Below, one piece after another: positions 8,457 through 15,886 of a stretch of DNA of 47,960 nucleotides; position 1 is the stretch's first letter; the number at the start of each line of letters is the position of its first letter. The stretch comes from Bacteroidota bacterium. Its GTDB lineage: Bacteria; Bacteroidota; Ignavibacteria; Palsa-1295. The notes beneath the pieces were generated by a model. The model saw only the letters and a list, made by a program, of their open reading frames with translations, ran no database searches and was not told where the DNA came from. The stretch covers positions 1-47,960 of the forward strand of contig JAUZOQ010000014.1 in assembly GCA_030706385.1 (NCBI GenBank), in the 5' to 3' direction. The position numbers and the translations under genes were made by a program.

Positions 8457-8490
8457 TGCTAACGACTAAAGACTAATGACTAACGACTAC
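8457..8490. repeat. Heptanucleotide array (AACGACT type)
   Basis: CTGCT followed by AACGACT, AAAGACT, AATGACT, AACGACT in register. The leader CTCTGCTAACGACTAAAGAC matches those at 9309 and 10423, and a shorter TCTGCTAACG leads the array at the end of tsaE (40386). Confidence 0.75.
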
Positions 8491-8570
8491 CCGCCACTGC
8501 ACCTGGCTTTGGGAGAAAAAAATAATTGGCAAATGTTATATTTTCGGTTATTCATTCATTAGGAATAGAG

Positions 8571-9089
8571 ATGAAACGTATTTCATTACCGATAGTCTTG
8601 CTCGGTCTTATTCTTATCGGTTCGGCAGTTTCAGCTTATGCGGCCGATAGTTCTCTTGTTACGATCGGTGCTAGACTCAACTCTCTCGATACATCCGTTG
8701 CTGCATTGCGACAGAAGATCCAGGTGCAGGATCTCTATATCAGCCTTGTGGAACGGACGAATCAGCAGCTTTCGCACGGCATGACTTTTGCGGCGGCCTT
8801 CATCGCAGCGCTCGGAGCCTTGTTTACCATCGGCTCGATCATTGCCGGCGTGATGCTCTTCCGGCAAAGCCGGGATTTTCAGCGGCGGATCAACGATGCG
8901 ATCGAGGATTACCGGCAGATCGTCGATGGATTTATCGAAGAGAAAAAAGTCGAGCTTGCGATGAAAGTCCGGGAGCTGGAGTCGCGTGTTGCGCCGGATG
9001 CCGAATCGCAACGGAACATTGATCGCGAAGTGAAGGATTTGAGCGCCCTTCAGGATTCGCTGACGGCAATCTCCAAAAAGAACCGGTAG
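8571..9089 (+). CDS. Membrane-anchored coiled-coil protein of unknown function
   Basis: 172 residues from the ATG at 8571, which has AGGA ten bases upstream; a TTG at 8526 could extend it by 15 residues but lacks such a site and breaks the signal-like start. A hydrophobic segment (LPIVLLGLILIGSAVSAYA, about 6-24) is probably a signal peptide, ending at an AYA-type site. A second hydrophobic stretch (AAAFIAALGALFTIGSIIAGVMLF, about 76-99) is a membrane span. Between them and after them are Leu- and charge-rich heptad-like helices (RLNSLDTSVAALRQKI; a long acidic/basic helix after residue 100). No enzyme motif is visible. It stands alone between repeat regions. A structural or scaffold role is possible but not shown. 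Confidence 0.7.
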   Translation: MKRISLPIVLLGLILIGSAVSAYAADSSLVTIGARLNSLDTSVAALRQKIQVQDLYISLVERTNQQLSHGMTFAAAFIAALGALFTIGSIIAGVMLFRQSRDFQRRINDAIEDYRQIVDGFIEEKKVELAMKVRELESRVAPDAESQRNIDREVKDLSALQDSLTAISKKNR

Positions 9090-9150
9090 AATGGAAGCCG
9101 TGCCAATCGCTATTTCCTAAAGGGATTGGGTGGCATGGCGTGAGGGGCAG

Positions 9151-9336
9151 GGGAAGTCCGGAGTCTGATGTCCGGAGTCCGAAGTCGGGAACGGGGAAGG
9201 GACTGCATTCAGTGGAACGGACTCTTAGTCCGTTATACGGAGTCGACTTCGTCGGACGGACTGAGAGTCCGTCCCACTGGAGAAAGTCCTCGCGCCACCC
9301 TGTTCCCCTCTGCTAACGACTAAAGACTAATGACTA
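9151..9336. repeat. 186-bp direct repeat, left copy
   Basis: Composite unit containing GTC-type heptamers (AAGTCCG, GAGTCTG, ATGTCCG, GAGTCCG, AAGTCGG in register at 9154-9188), the palindromic element CAGTGGAACGGACT to GTCCCACTGG at 9210-9280, and an AACGACT heptamer array at the end. It matches 10265-10450 nearly base for base in the same orientation, so the pair flanks the lipoprotein gene at 9727. Confidence 0.85.
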
Positions 9337-9339
9337 CCC

Positions 9340-9511
9340 TGTCATTTCGACCGGAGCCTGACGCGATAGCGGCAGGCGTAGGGAGAAATCTGGCAATAAA
9401 GATAAATCCTTACTTTTCGCGTTTGAAGAACAAAGGACTTATTTTTATTTATAGATTTCTCTCTCCGTTTCGTTCTCCCTGCGGTCGAACGAAACTCCGA
9501 TCGAAATGACA
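9340..9511. repeat. Fold-back element copy 2 (172 bp)
   Basis: The first 100 or so bases match copy 1 at 8290 almost exactly, including TGTCATTTCGACCGGAGCCT, GGAGAAATCTGGCAATAAAG and GTTTGAAGAACAAAGGACTT. The right arm is longer (AGATTTCTCTCTCCG, then CGGTCGAACGAAACTCC) and ends CGAAATGACA. No coding content. Confidence 0.8.
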
Positions 9512-9526
9512 ACCCTGATTCTGCTA

Positions 9527-9582
9527 ACTGCTTACTGCATACTGCATACTGCATACTGTCAACTGCCCACTGCCCACTGCTT
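9527..9582. repeat. Perfectly phased heptamer array (ACTGCAT type), eight units
   Basis: Units in register: ACTGCTT, then ACTGCAT three times, ACTGTCA, ACTGCCC twice, ACTGCTT. The first four bases ACTG are constant in all eight and the last three vary. From 9583 to 9726 I see no further repeat; this AT-richer stretch presumably holds the promoter of the following gene. Confidence 0.85.
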
Positions 9583-9726
9583 CCTGTAAAATACTCTTAT
9601 ACAGTAAAGATATTTTCTCTATTTCATATCTGCATTCCGATATTCTGCTTGTTTCTCCGGTAATCCGCTACTGGCATGACTCTTGCACTTTGGGAGCGTG
9701 GTTAACTATCTTGATTTGAATATATT

Positions 9727-10260
9727 ATGAACACGAATAGTAATGCAAGACTTTATATGTATGCTCTATTTTTCTGCATACTTGTTGCAACTCAGCCTGC
9801 TTGCAAAACCGGTACGGAGCCTTCGAATAAAGATTGCAAGCAGGATCTTAATGTCGGAAAACTACAGGTGCTTCATGCTAACGATACGGGAAGCGCCAGA
9901 TACTTTTATTTAGAAACAACTCCTGCCAAGAGTACCTGCGAAGCAGATTATTCGTTTAGTTTTTGGTGGGCGAATCCCGATAGTATGAATTCTACGGTAA
10001 GGCCTCCGCTCGCCGATCTCAGCCATGCCTTCGCTCCCGGCGGCTTGGAGGGGCTTCTGTTCTATTTCCCTCATCCTGTTGAGCAGTATAACAGTAGTCC
10101 TTACATCAAACGATGGGAAATTATTTTTTCTATCGGCAACAAGAATTCAAGTTCGGATACAACAATCTATACGATCTTTACGAACTTAATAGAAGGAACA
10201 CCGCAGAGCGATTCGGTACGCGTCAAAGCTGATATTGTTTTTTCGGGAGTGGGGAAATAG
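9727..10260 (+). CDS. Predicted small lipoprotein/secreted protein of unknown function
   Basis: 177 residues. The N-terminus has a short polar start, a hydrophobic core (YMYALFFCILVAT, about 11-23) and a cysteine at about 27 (TQPAC), which fits a signal peptide with a poor lipobox, so lipid attachment is uncertain. The mature part contains four further Cys/Trp-rich landmarks, SFSFWWANPD and a C-terminal strand-like half ending in VRVKADIVFSGVG, suggesting a beta-rich domain of the outer face. I do not recognise the family. The gene is bracketed by a 186-bp direct repeat (9151-9336 and 10265-10450), so recombination could delete or amplify it. No neighbour shares its strand within reach. Confidence 0.65.
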   Translation: MNTNSNARLYMYALFFCILVATQPACKTGTEPSNKDCKQDLNVGKLQVLHANDTGSARYFYLETTPAKSTCEADYSFSFWWANPDSMNSTVRPPLADLSHAFAPGGLEGLLFYFPHPVEQYNSSPYIKRWEIIFSIGNKNSSSDTTIYTIFTNLIEGTPQSDSVRVKADIVFSGVGK

Positions 10261-10264
10261 ACGG

Positions 10265-10450
10265 GGGAAGTCGGAAGTCTGATGTCCGATGGTCTGAAGT
10301 TGGGAACGGGGAAGGGACTGCATTCAGTGGAACGGACTCTTAGTCCGTTATGCGGAGTCGACTTCGTCGGACAGACTAAGAGTCCGTCCCACTGGAGAAA
10401 GTCTTCGCGCCACCCTGTTCCCTCTGCTAACGACTAAAGACTAGCGACTA
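10265..10450. repeat. 186-bp direct repeat, right copy
   Basis: Same composite as 9151-9336: GTC-type heptamers, the palindromic element at 10325-10395, the spacer GAGAAAGTCTTCGCGCCACC, and the heptamer leader. It begins five bases after the stop of the lipoprotein gene. Differences from the left copy are a few substitutions and one- or two-base indels. Confidence 0.85.
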
Positions 10451-10484
10451 AAAACTACCAGCTACCAGCTATCAACTACCAGCT
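10429..10484. repeat. Eight-unit heptamer array joining two unit types, overlapping the end of the UDG gene
   Basis: Units in one register: AACGACT, AAAGACT, AGCGACT, AAAAACT, ACCAGCT, ACCAGCT, ATCAACT, ACCAGCT. The two apparent families (AACGACT and ACCAGCT) are therefore variants of one unit with constant A at position 1 and CT at 6-7. The minus-strand stop TGA of the uracil-DNA glycosylase gene lies inside the ATCAACT unit at 10472-10474. Confidence 0.85.
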
Positions 10485-11461
10485 TCCCTGTTCCCCACAA
10501 GCTCGTCATACAGCTTCCTGAATTGCTTCAGATCTTCCCAGGCGCCGTGCTTCCAGTTCGGATTGCGAAGCAGTGCTGCCGGATGATAGGTGACCATTAC
10601 TTTAGCATTCATGAAATCAAATACTTTGCCTCTCATCTTGGCAAGCGATTCATCGCCCGTCTTGAGCAAATTGCTTCCGGCAATTCTGCCGACGCAGAGG
10701 ATCATCTTCGGTTTGATGATCTCGATCTGCTTCCAGAGATAGGGTTCGCATGCTGCAACTTCTTCCGGCTTCGGATCGCGATTGCCCGGAGGACGCGACT
10801 TCAAAATATTAGCAATAAAAACTTCTTCACGCGGAAAGTTGATCGCTGCAAGCATCTTGTTCAGAAGCTGTCCGGCCCGGCCGACGAAGGGCTCGCCCTG
10901 TTCGTCTTCATCCTTGCCCGGCGCTTCGCCGATCACCATAACTTTAGCATTCGGATTGCCGACTCCGAAAACGAAGTTCGTCCGAGTCTTATGCAACTCG
11001 CATTTTGTGCATGACGAGATGAGGGACTGCAGAGTAGGCAGATCGGTAGCGGAAAGCCAAGGGGCTGGGGTTTGGGGTGTAGGGTTTGGGGTTTGCGAGG
11101 AGCGGATTTCGGGTTGCGGGTTTCGGGTTGCGGCGGAAGTAGTTCGAGGGGCTGGGATGCCGGCGGCTGGGGGTATGGGCGTATGGGCGGATGGTGGGGG
11201 CGACGGAATGCGGGCAGATGAGGTTTTTGCAGATGCAGTAGTCTTTTTCAAATTATTACTTTTTATTTCCGAAATTGTATGTCTATCGTTCTCGTCGCCT
11301 CTTCCCGAACTCTGCTCTTCGCCTTCCATTCGCCCATCCGCCAATACCCCCATACGCCCATTCCCCCCACTCCCCAGATATATCGTCTGCTCGCCGGTAG
11401 CCAGCCGCTCCTTTGCCCAGAGTTCGATATCGGAAAGTATTTCGTCGCGAGTTCTTTGCAT
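10472..11461 (-). CDS. Family 4 (Fe-S) uracil-DNA glycosylase with repeat-expanded linker
   Basis: Base-excision repair enzyme removing uracil from DNA. I start it at the ATG at 11461, which overlaps the coaBC stop (TGATG), rather than 14 codons upstream. The N-terminal part ([20 protein letters not shown]) is followed by roughly 100 residues of low-complexity Pro/Thr/Ser-rich linker, then the catalytic domain: [24 protein letters not shown] (motif A), [13 protein letters not shown], a second Cys pair (C-x17-C) completing four Fe-S cysteines, and HPAALLR (motif B region). The linker is encoded by 7-base DNA repeats (11068-11134), giving a QTPNPTP-type peptide. The last residues REAGS and the stop lie in another heptamer array, so the C-terminus is repeat-derived. 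All catalytic motifs are intact and the enzyme is probably active. The family call is secure. Confidence 0.92.
   Translation of the reverse strand: MQRTRDEILSDIELWAKERLATGEQTIYLGSGGNGRMGVLADGRMEGEEQSSGRGDENDRHTISEIKSNNLKKTTASAKTSSARIPSPPPSAHTPIPPAAGIPAPRTTSAATRNPQPEIRSSQTPNPTPQTPAPWLSATDLPTLQSLISSCTKCELHKTRTNFVFGVGNPNAKVMVIGEAPGKDEDEQGEPFVGRAGQLLNKMLAAINFPREEVFIANILKSRPPGNRDPKPEEVAACEPYLWKQIEIIKPKMILCVGRIAGSNLLKTGDESLAKMRGKVFDFMNAKVMVTYHPAALLRNPNWKHGAWEDLKQFRKLYDELVGNREAGS
11068..11134. repeat. Heptamer repeats inside the UDG coding sequence
   Basis: On the plus strand GGGTTTG, GGGTGTA, GGGTTTG, GGGTTTG are in register at 11068-11095, and TTTCGGG, TTGCGGG, TTTCGGG, TTGCGGC at 11107-11134. 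On the coding strand the first set reads [10 protein letters not shown]; 7-base units give a seven-residue peptide period. These arrays carry no stop codon in the frame used. Confidence 0.85.
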
Positions 11462-12693
11462 CAATCGATCTCCGCAATGAGTGAAAGAATAATTCTTGCA
11501 CATTCGGTTTTCGACGCAAGCGGTACTTCTTTCTGCAAGCCGCTCTTGGTGAAGATCGTCATCCGATTCGTATCGGAGCTGAAGCCCGAGCCTTTTTGGT
11601 CGAAGCGATTAAGGACGATCATATCGAGTCCCTTCTCCTCGAGCTTCCCTTTTGCATACGAAGTAGCATCGTCGCCGCCTTCAAGAGCAAAGCCGATAAT
11701 ATGCTGCTTCGGTTTGCGAGAGGCCATCACATCTTTTAAGATGTCGCGAGTCGGAGCAAGATCAAGTTTCCAATTCGGTTGCTGCGACTTTTTGATCTTC
11801 GCCTTCGATGGATCGGTTGGACGGAAATCGCTAACTGCTGCATTCATGATGAGGATATCATGTCCTGGAAGCTGCGCGAGAACTGCATCCCGCATCTGGT
11901 CGGCAGTTTCAACATCGATACGATGGACTGATGATGGAGTCGCAACAGCCGATGGGCCCATGATCAGCGTAACATCGGCTCCGAAGACGAGCGAGGCTTC
12001 GGCCGCAAGAGCTGCTCCCATCTTACCGCTGGAGCGATTGCCGATGAAGCGGACGGCATCGATCGGCTCATACGTCGGCCCGGCAGTAATAAGAATTCGT
12101 TTTCCGCCGAGCGGCAGCGGACGTGGCTTGGCAGCTCGCGGAGCAGGAGCTTTGAGCAGCGCTTCGAATTTTTTCACGACTTCATCGGGCTCCGGCATTC
12201 TTCCGAAGCCGGTAAGTCCGCTGGCCAAAGCTCCTTTGACCGGTTCGATGAACTGCACACCTTTGGATTTGAGCCATGCAATATTTTCCTGTACGGCAGG
12301 TTGCAGCCACATCTCTTCATCCATTGCCGGAGCAATAACAAGCGGTGTCGATTCGGGAAGCGATGAAGCAAGGAGCAGAACAGGATTATCGTATATGCCG
12401 CTGCGTAACTTCCCAAGTGTTGCAGCCGAGCAGGGTCCGATAAGCATTGCATCGGCGCTGCGTGCGAGATGCACATGCCACGTAGTGTTCGAAGATGACG
12501 AAAAAATATCGGTGATCGCTTCGTGGCCGGTAAGGATGGAGAGGCTATATGCCGTCGTAAATTTTTGTGCGGAGTTTGTCAGCACGCAATGCACATCGGC
12601 TCCGGAGCGTATCAATTCCCGGGCAACGATCGGTGCCTTCGCCGCAGCGATGGAGCCCGTGATGCAGTAGAGTATTTTTTTTCCTTTAAGCAT
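11461..12693 (-). CDS. coaBC: Bifunctional phosphopantothenoylcysteine decarboxylase / phosphopantothenate-cysteine ligase
   Basis: Two steps of coenzyme A synthesis: 4'-phosphopantothenate is joined to cysteine using CTP and then decarboxylated. The N-terminal half is a flavin-dependent CoaC domain ([18 protein letters not shown] near 11-28, THWH-like [12 protein letters not shown] near 70-81, and PAMDEEMW near 119-126, where most enzymes have PAMNxxMW). The C-terminal half is Coa[18 protein letters not shown] and [12 protein letters not shown] near 194-226. I choose the ATG at 12693, giving 410 residues, the normal length; an upstream ATG at 12726 would overlap the preceding gene. It ends with TGATG coupling to the UDG gene. 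The first residue of the variable Asn in the PXMNXXMW motif is Asp here, a variant seen in some relatives as far as I recall. Function call is secure. Confidence 0.95.
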   Translation of the reverse strand: MLKGKKILYCITGSIAAAKAPIVARELIRSGADVHCVLTNSAQKFTTAYSLSILTGHEAITDIFSSSSNTTWHVHLARSADAMLIGPCSAATLGKLRSGIYDNPVLLLASSLPESTPLVIAPAMDEEMWLQPAVQENIAWLKSKGVQFIEPVKGALASGLTGFGRMPEPDEVVKKFEALLKAPAPRAAKPRPLPLGGKRILITAGPTYEPIDAVRFIGNRSSGKMGAALAAEASLVFGADVTLIMGPSAVATPSSVHRIDVETADQMRDAVLAQLPGHDILIMNAAVSDFRPTDPSKAKIKKSQQPNWKLDLAPTRDILKDVMASRKPKQHIIGFALEGGDDATSYAKGKLEEKGLDMIVLNRFDQKGSGFSSDTNRMTIFTKSGLQKEVPLASKTECARIILSLIAEID

Positions 12694-12709
12694 AATGTAA
12701 TGCAGCACA

Positions 12710-13834
12710 TTATTCGAACACGGCATTCACTGCAAGCCGCAGTTCTTCTTCGGTGTTGTAGTAATGCGGCGAGAATCTCAGCTTGCCGCCTCGTACGGCA
12801 ACAATGATATTCCTCTTCAGCAGGCGCTCTAACACCTGATCGGGGTTTTCTATTTCAATGCTGATGATGGCTGCCCGCTCGGCCTCGGCTTCCGGAGTCA
12901 GCACGTTAACTCCGTGAGCCTTAAATCGTGAAATGAAAAATGCAGAGTGCTCGAGTACTCGTTTCTGGATCTCGGCGAATCCGAACTCGCCGTGAAACTT
13001 CAGTGCAGCGTTAAGCGCCGTGATGCCGGGGAAATTCATCGTCCCGTTCTCATATCTTCCGGCATCGGTTCGTAAACGATCGATATCGAAATCGAAAAAA
13101 TTGAATGGCGCCATGACGCTCGATGCACCCATCGATGATTGATGGATCAGCTCCTGGGCCCTGCTGCCGATGTAGACGAATGCCGTTCCTTCTGTACCCA
13201 TCAGCCATTTATGCGATCCGGCTGCAAGGAAATCGATATTCGATTTTTCAACATCGATGTAGGAATGCGGAAGTCCCTGGATCGCATCGACGGCGAAGAT
13301 GATATTATGCTCTCTGCAAAATTTGCCGATCGCTTCAAGATCGGAGCGGAAACCGCTCAGGAATTGCACGAAGCTCAGAGCAAGTAGCCGAGTCTTCGGT
13401 GTAACATGTTTCTTAACGACATCGAGCGTAATGCGATAATCAGCCGGCTCCATAAAATCGATCTCGACTCCGTGCCGCCGCTGATTCAGATAAGGATAGA
13501 CATTCGCCGGATATTCGTAGCGATAGAGCAGGATCCTATCGCCCTCTTTCCAATCGATACCGGCAGCCAGCAAGCTAACGCCTTCGGCAGTGTTAAGCGT
13601 GAAGGCAATGCGATCGGATTTCGTATGCAGCAGATCGGCAATCATGTGCTTCGTCTCAAGGCCGATCTTCACTGCCCAAGGATAGAACTCGATGCCTTTA
13701 AGTGCACGGCGCTCGAGATATTTATCGACGGCATCACGAACGACAAATGGCAGCGGACTAATGGCTGCATGATTGATGTAGACCATATCGGTCCACGTAT
13801 GAGGAAATTGTCCTCGTGCGTCTTCGAGATTCAT
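12710..13834 (-). CDS. Class V PLP-dependent aminotransferase / cysteine desulfurase-like protein
   Basis: 374 residues of fold type I PLP enzyme in the class V group. The early NHAAISPLP segment near residues 21-29 is typical of substrate-binding regions in this group; the AVDAIQGLPH segment (Asp and Gln contacts to the cofactor) lies near 182-191, and the PLP lysine is the K of GSHKWLMG near 209. The late MNFPGITALNAAL segment fits the family. It lacks the mobile Cys loop of dedicated IscS enzymes that I could recognise, so an aminotransferase, kynureninase-like or isopenicillin-epimerase-like activity is as likely; substrate cannot be assigned. Its ATG overlaps the kdsB stop (TAATG), and coaBC starts 16 bases after its own stop, so the four minus-strand genes likely share a transcript. 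Confidence 0.85.
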   Translation of the reverse strand: MNLEDARGQFPHTWTDMVYINHAAISPLPFVVRDAVDKYLERRALKGIEFYPWAVKIGLETKHMIADLLHTKSDRIAFTLNTAEGVSLLAAGIDWKEGDRILLYRYEYPANVYPYLNQRRHGVEIDFMEPADYRITLDVVKKHVTPKTRLLALSFVQFLSGFRSDLEAIGKFCREHNIIFAVDAIQGLPHSYIDVEKSNIDFLAAGSHKWLMGTEGTAFVYIGSRAQELIHQSSMGASSVMAPFNFFDFDIDRLRTDAGRYENGTMNFPGITALNAALKFHGEFGFAEIQKRVLEHSAFFISRFKAHGVNVLTPEAEAERAAIISIEIENPDQVLERLLKRNIIVAVRGGKLRFSPHYYNTEEELRLAVNAVFE

Positions 13835-14568
13835 TATGAATTGTGTTTTAAGATCGCTTCGACTTTTTGTACATCTTCTTCAGTATTCACTTCAACGGAA
13901 TTGTAGTCGACTCGCACAGCACGGATCTTGTATCCATGATAGAGCCAACGAAGCTGCTCGAGCTTTTCAATATTCTCAAGTTCGGTTTCCGCAAGATGCC
14001 GGATCTCTTCGAGAATGCTTCGGCGGAATGCATACAGTCCGATATGTTTCCAATACTTTACTTGATGGGAAGCATCGCGATCATGCGGAATCGGCGAACG
14101 AGAAAAATAGAGAATATCGTCATGAGAATCGGTCACAACTTTGACGATATTGGGATTTTCGATATCCGCTCGATCACGAAGCGGACTGATCGGAGTTGCG
14201 ATCTTCACCTTCTCGTCCTGAAATGCCGCAGCAACCAATTCTATCACGGCAGGATCGATCAGCGGTTCATCGCCTTGCACATTCATGATGACATCATATC
14301 CTTCGGCCAGGTGACGAGCAGCATAGGCAACACGTTCGGTACCATTTACACAATCTTCCGGCGTCATGATCGCCTCGGCTCCGAAGCTATGGACATGCTT
14401 GGCGATCTCATCGCTATCGGTAGCAATGAGAACGGAATCGATGCCGGCAGCTTTCTTGCATTGACGGTAGACTCGTTCGACAAGCGTCATGCCGTCAATC
14501 TGCCGAAGCGGTTTGCGCGGCAGACGAGTCGATCCGAGTCGTGAGGGGATGATTATCGCTGTTTTCAT
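13834..14568 (-). CDS. kdsB: 3-deoxy-manno-octulosonate cytidylyltransferase (CMP-KDO synthetase)
   Basis: Makes CMP-KDO from KDO and CTP for the inner core of lipopolysaccharide; cytoplasmic. 244 residues, the family norm. Motifs: the nucleotide-binding IPSRLGSTRLPRKPL at 7-21, LIATDSDEI near 46-54, the conserved VNGTERVAYA near 74-83, MNVQGDEPLIDP near 96-107 and YFSRSPIP near 154-161. It shows that the organism builds LPS, in line with lptE at 20.5 kb. It is the first gene of the minus-strand run and ends in a TAATG overlap with the aminotransferase gene. Identity is secure. Confidence 0.96.
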   Translation of the reverse strand: MKTAIIIPSRLGSTRLPRKPLRQIDGMTLVERVYRQCKKAAGIDSVLIATDSDEIAKHVHSFGAEAIMTPEDCVNGTERVAYAARHLAEGYDVIMNVQGDEPLIDPAVIELVAAAFQDEKVKIATPISPLRDRADIENPNIVKVVTDSHDDILYFSRSPIPHDRDASHQVKYWKHIGLYAFRRSILEEIRHLAETELENIEKLEQLRWLYHGYKIRAVRVDYNSVEVNTEEDVQKVEAILKHNS

Positions 14569-14793
14569 TACTGCAAATATGCACTATACTTCGTTCGCGA
14601 GCCGATGTTTCTGATTTTCGTCGGCCGAAAAGTGAGCGGCGGGTTTAACAAATTTTTGCTGGAATTTAATGAAGAAAACCAACCGGGATTTGCTTCTGCT
14701 ATTCCACATTGAATTCCAAGAGAATTTGACAAGGTGATTACGTGTTGATAAGGGTGACGTTCCCCTTCCTTCACATAGCAAGTACTTACTCTC

Positions 14794-15471
14794 ATGAACC
14801 ATTCACATATTTGCGTCACAGGTGGAACGGGATTTGTCGGGCAAGAAGTGATCTCAAAACTTCTTGAAAACGGTTATCATGTCCGGGCTCTTGTTCGCAC
14901 CGATCGCTCTTCGAAGAAATTATCGCAAGTCAAACAGCAATACCCTTCGAAACTTGAGTTTGTTCTCGGAGATGCGACAGAACCCAATGATGTCATCCGA
15001 GCACTGGATGGCTGCGATGCCCTCATTCATCTTGTCGGGACGAAACGTGAAGAATCCAAACGCACCGGCCTGAACTATGTTGATGTCGATCTTGCCTCAG
15101 CCCTTGCATCTGCAATAGCGATGCAGCGGAGTGGGATCAAGCGAATCCTTTTTCTATCGGCCGGAGCGATCGGCAATAGCGAGTATATCCGGACCAAGGC
15201 AAAGGCCGAGCAGGCGATCATGGAGCCGAAGTTGGATTGGACGATCTTCCGGCCAGCCTTCATTGTCGGTCCCGGCCAGCAATGGCCTGTTTTGATGGGG
15301 CCTTTTCTCTGGCTGCTGGGCCTTTCGCCAGGCAAATTGGGCGATACGGCAAGACGAGCCGGGAATATCACCCGCGAAGTTCTCGCCCAGTCATTTATCA
15401 TCGCCCTTAAAGATGACCGGACGATCGGGAAAATCCTGGAAGTGCCCGATTTGAAGAAAATGATGGCTTAA
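14794..15471 (+). CDS. NAD(P)-binding atypical SDR / NDUFA9-like epimerase family protein
   Basis: 225 residues with the N-terminal Rossmann signature TGGTGFVGQEVISKLLENGY (about 9-28), then VRALVRTDR and GDATEPNDVIRALDGCDALIHLVG, the hallmark of atypical short-chain dehydrogenases such as the NDUFA9-like and NmrA-like groups. The catalytic YxxxK of classical SDRs is not evident; SAGAIGNSEYIRTKAKAEQ (about 123-141) gives a shifted Y-x3-K. A later RPAFIVGPGQ segment resembles the substrate-binding part. Roles reported for the group include quinone-pathway and membrane-complex chaperone functions, so no substrate is assigned. It is divergent from kdsB with a 225-base gap that probably holds both promoters. 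Reasonably sure of fold, unsure of function. Confidence 0.8.
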   Translation: MNHSHICVTGGTGFVGQEVISKLLENGYHVRALVRTDRSSKKLSQVKQQYPSKLEFVLGDATEPNDVIRALDGCDALIHLVGTKREESKRTGLNYVDVDLASALASAIAMQRSGIKRILFLSAGAIGNSEYIRTKAKAEQAIMEPKLDWTIFRPAFIVGPGQQWPVLMGPFLWLLGLSPGKLGDTARRAGNITREVLAQSFIIALKDDRTIGKILEVPDLKKMMA

Positions 15472-15555
15472 AGCAGGGCATTTGAACTCTAATCGCATGA
15501 CCTCTGTTATTAGCGTCCCAAAATTTTTGAGGATAATTAACTAAAAAAGGATACT

Positions 15556-15807
15556 ATGCCGCAACATAAAGGCGCAGAACGCCGCGTTCGTCTATCGGAG
15601 AAGCGCCGTATTGCAAATAAAGGTACGAAGATCACGATGCGCAAGATGCTAAAGGATTTCGATCCGAAGGCTGAAACAGCCGCTACTTCGCTGAAGAAGA
15701 TCCAGAGTACGCTCGACCGCCTTGCCCGTAAAGGGATCGTCAAGAAAAACTACGCTGCCAACAAGAAATCGAAACTTGCCCGTTCGATCAAGAAGGCTAC
15801 TGCCTAA
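15556..15807 (+). CDS. rpsT: Small ribosomal subunit protein bS20
   Basis: 83 residues, rich in Lys/Arg/Ala, with the S20 pattern: basic N-terminus (HKGAERRVRLSEKRRIANKG), a central acidic helix (FDPKAETAATSLKKIQSTLD) and the conserved terminal part GIVKKNYAANKKSKLARSI. It binds 16S rRNA early in 30S assembly. A purine-rich AAAAAGGA stretch before the ATG serves as ribosome binding site. It stands as a single gene with its own terminator. Identity is secure. Confidence 0.96.
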   Translation: MPQHKGAERRVRLSEKRRIANKGTKITMRKMLKDFDPKAETAATSLKKIQSTLDRLARKGIVKKNYAANKKSKLARSIKKATA

Positions 15808-15826
15808 GCTGTAGGCTGATCTTATC

Positions 15827-15863
15827 AAAGGCTCGTGATCCTGCAAGGATTTCGAGCCTTTTT
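15827..15863 (+). terminator. Rho-independent terminator after rpsT
   Basis: AAAGGCTCG at 15827-15835 pairs with CGAGCCTTT at 15853-15861, with a short inner palindrome in the loop and T residues following. It lies 20 bases after the rpsT stop and just before the convergent MBL gene. Confidence 0.85.
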
Positions 15864-15886
15864 GCATATTGCCGTTTCCTTTGCCT

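Noticed and set aside
11279-12670. A 463-codon plus-strand open frame opposite coaBC and UDG
   Set aside because: It is antisense to two genes with clear family motifs, is Ser/Arg/Ala-rich without domain pattern, and arises from codon bias.
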